From assembly GCA_964387795.1 (NCBI GenBank), contig CAYLYP010000028.1, positions 1 to 35,118 on the forward strand: 35,118 nt of DNA. The letters run 5' to 3'. Below the pieces are notes generated by a model. That model was not told the origin of the DNA and ran no database searches. It saw only the letters and a list, made by a program, of their open reading frames with translations. The DNA comes from CAYLYP01 sp964387795 (lineage in GTDB: Bacteria > Bacteroidota > Bacteroidia > Bacteroidales > UBA7960). Of the stretch, positions 31,280-35,118 are shown in pieces (position 1 is the stretch's first letter; each line of letters begins with the position of its first letter). The translations under genes and the position numbers were made by a program.

Positions 31280-31310
31280 CAAAAGTAGGATTTATTTACC
31301 GGCTCACAAA
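31280..31310 (-). promoter_or_regulatory. Promoter of pta-ackA
   Basis: On the minus strand TTTG (31310-31307) is followed after 19 nt by TACTTTTG (31287-31280), the full Bacteroidota housekeeping consensus, 51 bp before the pta start. It is one of the clearest promoters in the window. Confidence 0.75.
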
Positions 31311-31502
31311 ACCAATTTTTGTAAAAATATGATGTTCACGGGGTTTATGCAAGAAGCCGGTTGTGAATGAATTAACGGTTTTATTTCAGTTGTTCACTTG
31401 TTCGGATCAGGACTTGTTTTGAAATTGATTTTAACAACATATTCTTAATGCAAAACAATAATTCCTGATGCTTAATACTGATTGTGTTTTGCCAGGATGA
31501 AA

Positions 31503-31543
31503 TTAAAAAGCCCCTGCTTCGGTTTTATCCTGAAGCAGGGGCT
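31503..31543 (-). terminator. Terminator after the charged secreted-protein gene
   Basis: Perfect 12-bp arms AGCCCCTGCTTC (31509-31520) and GAAGCAGGGGCT (31532-31543), with an inner GG/CC pair. On the minus strand it is followed by TTTTTAATT. It is about 170 bp past the stop of the gene at 31711, leaving a long 3' untranslated region. The rest of the gap 31229-31710 holds the pta promoter and no other recognised element. Confidence 0.8.
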
Positions 31544-31710
31544 GGGTGTTTTTGTTTTTAATCCTTTGATGGCCTTCTGTTTTTTTCTTTTTTGACCCTT
31601 TGGCCTTGAAGGGCTTGTTTATAATTTGGAAGGTCTAAAGGCAGTATGAATAAACCTCTTATTGATTAACCATACCATCAAGTTCAATTTTTAAGGTCTG
31701 AGATCAGATA

Positions 31711-32985
31711 TTATTTCCTTCCGCCTGACCTTCTGCTCTCTGATTTTTTTGAGGATGAAGATTTTTCATTGTTGCTTTTACTTCTTTCCCTTGGCTCACT
31801 GACCCTTTGATTTCTTGAACCTTCATTGCTCTTTACTTTTTCCCTGCGGCTGTTGTCATTGCTCCTGACGTTTTCTTTGCGGCTATTGTCATTGCTCCTG
31901 ACATTTTCCCTGCGGTCATTATTTGTGTTTCTTGGCTTTTGTTCTTCTCTTACCTCTTTGCGGTTTGATGTGCCCTTATTGTTTGAGCCTTCATTTTGTT
32001 TTATTTCTTTCCTGTCGTTAGAGGCTGGCCTGGCTTCCCTTTGATTGGTCCTTTGACGCTCGTTTTCTCTTGAAACATTTGAAGGCTTGTTGATTGGCTC
32101 TCTGTTCTGCCTGTTTGAAGGTTGGCTTTGAACTTCCCTGTTCTGATCCCTAACTTCTCTTTGGCTGCCTTCACGTTCAATTCTTTGTGCAGGAACCTTT
32201 TGGGTGTTTACATTTGGAGTTGATTGGGTCCTGTTAAAATCACCTCTTCTTTGTTCCAGCTCCTGTTTGTTCCTGACGCTGTTGTTCCTGTGCTGGAATG
32301 AATTTTGAGGATGTTTTGATTCATAAGCGTTGTTTCTTGGGCCATAATGATTTCCGCGTGAATTACCAATATTTCTGTGTGCAGAATAATGATATGTGTT
32401 ATGTGGCCTTTTGTGGTGGCAGATATGTTGCCTGTAGTAATGAACAGGGTGAGGGTTCCATGGACGGAAGTGAGGAGGATAATGTCTCCAGTAATAAGGT
32501 GAATACCAAGGTCTGCGGTAGCTTACCCAAAAGATGTCAAAGATTACAGGTCTGTGAACATATATAGGTTCGATGATATATACCGGTCCATAGAAGTATT
32601 CATTTCCAACTACCTGGATAACGGTCTTGTTGTAGCGGTCCCTTTGAACATCAATGGTTGCAATGTCCTGGTATAAGTCCCTGCCAATCACGGCCTGGAT
32701 TGTAATCAGGTGCAAACCGTCATCGATTGTTTCAACAACCCTCATATAATCAACATAACCATCTTCGTTCAGGTCGAGGTTTGAAATCTGAAGGTCCGGG
32801 TCGTTCAACCTACGCTCAAAGTCTTCAAGGTCTCTTGAATCGCCAAAGATGGAAGCAACGGCTTCAAGGTCAAGGTTATCGCTTATATCGTAACTGCTTG
32901 CTTCAACAGTTATGGTTCTTTGTGCATAAAGGCTAAAAACAGAGCTTAACAGCACGATGATTAAGCTTGCAATTTTTGTTTTCAT
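31711..32985 (-). CDS. Secreted protein with an EF-hand-like loop and a long charged low-complexity tail
   Basis: A 424-residue exported protein; the signal peptide ends near LYA-QRT (about residue 21). The folded N-terminal part (about 22-130) contains DLNEDGYVDYMRV, a Ca-binding EF-hand or dockerin-like loop. Residues of about 130-200 are rich in Tyr, His, Pro and Trp (WYSPYYWRHYPPHFRPW). From about 200 to the end the protein is Arg/Asn/Ser/Glu/Lys-rich without predicted fold. This tail includes near-identical 11-residue units (SRKENVRSNDN and relatives) encoded by 33-nt direct repeats. I know no function. The very basic tail suggests binding to an acidic polymer such as DNA or exopolysaccharide. 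Confidence 0.75.
   Translation of the reverse strand: MKTKIASLIIVLLSSVFSLYAQRTITVEASSYDISDNLDLEAVASIFGDSRDLEDFERRLNDPDLQISNLDLNEDGYVDYMRVVETIDDGLHLITIQAVIGRDLYQDIATIDVQRDRYNKTVIQVVGNEYFYGPVYIIEPIYVHRPVIFDIFWVSYRRPWYSPYYWRHYPPHFRPWNPHPVHYYRQHICHHKRPHNTYHYSAHRNIGNSRGNHYGPRNNAYESKHPQNSFQHRNNSVRNKQELEQRRGDFNRTQSTPNVNTQKVPAQRIEREGSQREVRDQNREVQSQPSNRQNREPINKPSNVSRENERQRTNQREARPASNDRKEIKQNEGSNNKGTSNRKEVREEQKPRNTNNDRRENVRSNDNSRKENVRSNDNSRREKVKSNEGSRNQRVSEPRERSKSNNEKSSSSKKSESRRSGGRK
31838..31908 (-). repeat. 33-nt in-frame tandem repeats in the charged-tail gene
   Basis: The units at 31838-31870 and 31871-31903 are 33 nt long and differ at a few bases; a third partial unit follows. They encode 11-residue Arg/Asn/Ser/Asp/Glu repeats near the C-terminus. 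The match in DNA is close enough to allow slippage in steps of 11 codons. Confidence 0.8.
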
Positions 32986-33225
32986 GGTATGGATGTTTTA
33001 AGGTTTGATACTTTTTTATCCTGTTTCAATCTTCTCTGATGTTGGCCGCTATTGGCCTTTCTCTTTAGTTTGAAACTTTAGTCAATGCATTACAACATCT
33101 GTGCCAAAAAACTATTCCTTTTACAAAAATAAGCCGGGTTATTTTTCAAAAAATGATACAATACGCAGGAAAACAAGCAAATAAACCTGTATGATTTTTA
33201 TTAAAAGACAAATAAAAAACAATGT
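32986..33225. other. Intergenic region upstream of the charged secreted-protein gene
   Basis: Part of a 308-bp gap. A minus-strand TATTTTTG at 33131-33124 matches the -7 consensus, with TTTG (33150-33147) only 15 nt upstream, shorter than usual, so the promoter call is weak. No ORF or RNA gene is apparent. Confidence 0.3.
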
Positions 33226-33256
33226 AAGCCCTTTTTCTGATGGATGCAAAGGGCCT
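33226..33256 (-). terminator. Probable terminator after the rhomboid gene
   Basis: Arms GCCCTTT (33228-33234) and AAAGGGC (33248-33254) enclose a 13-nt loop. On the minus strand a T-rich stretch (GTTTTTTATTTG) begins a few bases later. It lies about 40 bp past the rhomboid stop codon. The stem is shorter than in other terminators here. Confidence 0.5.
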
Positions 33257-33293
33257 TCCATCCTTGAAAGATCAAAATCATTTTTAGTTGTGA

Positions 33294-34769
33294 TTACTTC
33301 TCTTCACTTAGCTGGTTAATGATGTCTTCTATTTTTCTGTTATACTCGATTATTTCACCATCATAGCTATTTGAGCTTTCTTTAATAGATTTATATAAAA
33401 CCTGGTATGATGAAATCCTCAACTGGCAATATTCCCTAAGGAGATCTATTTGTCTTTTGAGTGTTTCGGGGAGGTCAAGGTCTTTCATATTATCAACAAT
33501 CCCAATGTTTTGCTCCCAGTATCCAATGCCTTTGCTTAGTTCATTGAGTAATTCCTGGTCAGGGGTGTCTTCGGGAAGCTGAAAAACAAGAAGTGCCTTT
33601 TCTTCCAATTCAACGAAGCGTTTAATTTCTGATTGATATTTTGCGGCATCATTGGATGTTGTTTTTGTTACTGTAAAACAAAGCATCAATACAACAAATG
33701 AAATGATACCTATAGAACTGAACATCAGTTTTTTTGAGTTAAAATTCTTAAGGCTTGGCAAAAATGCATATCCAATGGCTAAGCCGCTTAGCAAACCTCC
33801 AATATGGGCTGCATTGTCAATTCCGCTATCCGGTTTAAGGCCATAAACCAAATTATAGAAAACAAAAATAAGGATACTTGAAAGCATCGTTTTTCTTAAC
33901 GTTTTGTCAATTAGTTTGGTTGTCAGGAGGGCAAGGAAAACGCCATACATACCAAAAATAGCCCCGGAAGCCCCTGCGCTGATAATCAAATCATTGAAGA
34001 TAATACTTGATGCGCTTGCTATTAATCCGCAAAGAATGTAAGCACTTATGAACCGCCACCTGCCCAAAACCGGTTCCAACAATACCCCGATATAGGCCAA
34101 AGCATACATATTCAACAGCAAATGAAAGATGCCGATATGCAAAAAGCAGGAAGTGAATAATCTCCAGGCTTCCCCATTAAGCGTAAGTGGGCTGAAATTG
34201 GCACCCCATAATAAAAGGCTTTCACTATCAGGATTTAAAATATTGACCCCGCTTAAAGACATTGCAATAAATGCCAGAATATTTATAATAATTAGGATAG
34301 GTGTAATAAAATACCCTTCAACAGGCACAAAGATTGAAAAGATGTTCTTAAATACTTTCTGATGTTTTAATGTGCTTTCAAGGGCTTCTTCACCTTCTGT
34401 GCATGTATATTGTTCGGGCAACAAGGCCTCCTTTTGTTCCAGTGTTTCAAGGCTTTGTTTAATTTTAAGGCTTTCAATTTCTTCTATTAGCGATTCAATA
34501 TTGTATTTGTTTGTTCCGAAATTCAGCAATTTGGATGTTATCAACCTGCTTGAGATAGTAGCAGTATTATCGTGAATTTTAAGGATGACTTCTTCTCCAT
34601 ACGAATATCTTGACAAATCTGTAACGGCGACAAAACCATTTGAATTTACTTTGCAGATATCCCAGTAGAATATTTTGGCTGCTTCGAGTGCCAGTGCCAA
34701 AAACTGTCCTTTTGTCAAGCCAGTGATATCAATTGTCTTTTCATGAACTTTTGAAAAACCAAATGCCAT
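33294..34769 (-). CDS. Rhomboid family intramembrane serine protease with extra soluble domains
   Basis: A 491-residue rhomboid. The catalytic dyad is Ser268 (SAGASGAIFGMYG) and His322 (NAAHIGGLLSG); His216 and Asn220 (HIGIFHLLLNMYA) are the conserved oxyanion-side residues. Six or seven helices lie between about residues 152 and 370. An N-terminal cytosolic domain of about 150 residues precedes it, alpha-beta in character with KTIDITGLTKGQFLALALEA, and a C-terminal region of about 115 residues (375-491) is charged and probably coiled coil. Rhomboids cut transmembrane segments of substrates; no substrate is evident nearby. The gene stands alone with 349 bp upstream to the window edge. Confidence 0.9.
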   Translation of the reverse strand: MAFGFSKVHEKTIDITGLTKGQFLALALEAAKIFYWDICKVNSNGFVAVTDLSRYSYGEEVILKIHDNTATISSRLITSKLLNFGTNKYNIESLIEEIESLKIKQSLETLEQKEALLPEQYTCTEGEEALESTLKHQKVFKNIFSIFVPVEGYFITPILIIINILAFIAMSLSGVNILNPDSESLLLWGANFSPLTLNGEAWRLFTSCFLHIGIFHLLLNMYALAYIGVLLEPVLGRWRFISAYILCGLIASASSIIFNDLIISAGASGAIFGMYGVFLALLTTKLIDKTLRKTMLSSILIFVFYNLVYGLKPDSGIDNAAHIGGLLSGLAIGYAFLPSLKNFNSKKLMFSSIGIISFVVLMLCFTVTKTTSNDAAKYQSEIKRFVELEEKALLVFQLPEDTPDQELLNELSKGIGYWEQNIGIVDNMKDLDLPETLKRQIDLLREYCQLRISSYQVLYKSIKESSNSYDGEIIEYNRKIEDIINQLSEEK

Positions 34770-35118
34770 TTTTTTATCCTTTGAGTTTTGAATTAATAGT
34801 TTAATATTTTAAGATATTTCTAAGAAGTCCTTAAAACCATTATTATCATAGCTATTAAAATGCCCTGAAATATTAACAGATATGATTTGCCTAATGACTT
34901 ATTAAGCTCCCGAATGCCTTTAAAGCCGCAAATATCAGTTTTTTTTATAGATTTTTTATATAAACCTGTTAAAATTTTTAAGGGTATTTACTTTCTTTGT
35001 TTGAAAACATGAGCAAACATTATCGTGTAACACGCAGTAAATCAATTATGTAATATAAACATGACTGAGTTTGGGACAAAACTAAAACGTATCAACAGTA
35101 TATCATGTCCATAGTTAA
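34770..35118. other. Intergenic region at the window edge
   Basis: 349 bp of very AT-rich DNA with no credible ORF. Short plus-strand frames at 35008 (14 codons) and 35061 (17 codons, MTEFGTKLKRI) end quickly. A minus-strand TAGTTTTG at 35084-35077 matches -7 alone. The rhomboid promoter is not identifiable. Confidence 0.35.

Noticed and set aside
31558..31665. Stop-bounded minus-strand frame ending NYKQALQGQRVKKEKNRR and a few more residues
   Set aside because: It looks protein-like and basic, but has no start codon within 35 codons and is separated by stops from the secreted-protein gene. It may be a remnant of a gene end; not enough to call a pseudogene.
35061..35114. Short frame MTEFGTKLKRI resembling the start of an HTH regulator
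   Set aside because: It ends after 17 codons and the surrounding DNA shows no continuation in another frame within the window.
1..35118. Search for tRNA, rRNA, CRISPR arrays, insertion sequences and prophage genes
   Set aside because: No T-loop/acceptor pattern, array of spaced identical repeats, transposase, integrase or phage structural gene was seen on either strand.

Overview
The window is chromosomal DNA from a member of the Bacteroidota, most like the Bacteroidales and related anaerobic or microaerobic lineages. It is AT-rich. Where promoters can be read they fit the Bacteroidota pattern (TTTG or TTG, about 19-21 nt, then TAnnTTTG), and no convincing Shine-Dalgarno usage is seen. The gene content is typical of the phylum: an RprX/RprY-type two-component system, an S46 dipeptidyl-peptidase, two GIN-domain (DUF2807) envelope proteins, an acidic-tailed ribosomal protein S2 and a pta-ackA pair. 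I see no insertion sequence, prophage, CRISPR array, tRNA or rRNA gene.

Layout. 1-4.7 kb: a GT28-like glycosyltransferase, a possible 46-residue membrane peptide, cytidine deaminase (minus), an AI-2E-type membrane protein overlapping a radical SAM/SPASM protein, and a bidirectional terminator. 4.7-9.1 kb (minus): the translation block rplM-rpsI-rpsB-tsf, a terminator, then pyrH and frr; the leader of rplM has two tandem promoters and a strong hairpin. 9.1-11.0 kb (minus): dprA, then a DUF2752 protein translationally coupled to a TM2-domain protein. 11.0-13.8 kb: an intergenic region with an unusual 11-nt-phased giant hairpin, then a COG3014-type lipoprotein and an LpoB-like lipoprotein. 13.8-18.2 kb (minus): an apparent mlaE-mlaF-ABC permease-gpmI operon. 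18.3-22.5 kb (plus): a 57-residue lipoprotein overlapping a SprT-like protein, a GDP-mannose pyrophosphorylase and a DPP7-type S46 peptidase, closed by a perfect 24-bp-stem terminator. 22.6-26.0 kb (minus): rprY-like regulator, rprX-like kinase and an Fe-type superoxide dismutase. 26.5-28.8 kb (plus): a GIN-domain lipoprotein and a GIN/beta-barrel fusion. 28.9-31.2 kb (minus): pta-ackA. 31.7-34.8 kb (minus): a secreted, highly charged low-complexity protein and a rhomboid protease with extra soluble domains.

The most interesting candidate for something undescribed is the 25.17-25.41 kb gap between sodB and rprX. Four TTAACA hexamers at 10, 10 and 11 nt spacing lie between two divergent -7 elements, neither of which has a recognisable -33 element. 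This is the layout expected for a PhoB/OmpR-family activator site. The plus-strand promoter faces a short region without a convincing ORF that carries three GTGGTT motifs, two of them in predicted hairpin loops, and it ends at an intrinsic terminator with a strong U tract. I read this as a candidate small RNA controlled by the neighbouring response regulator. Second is the 117-nt imperfect hairpin built of 11-nt repeats at 11184-11301. Third is the structured, doubly promoted rplM leader.
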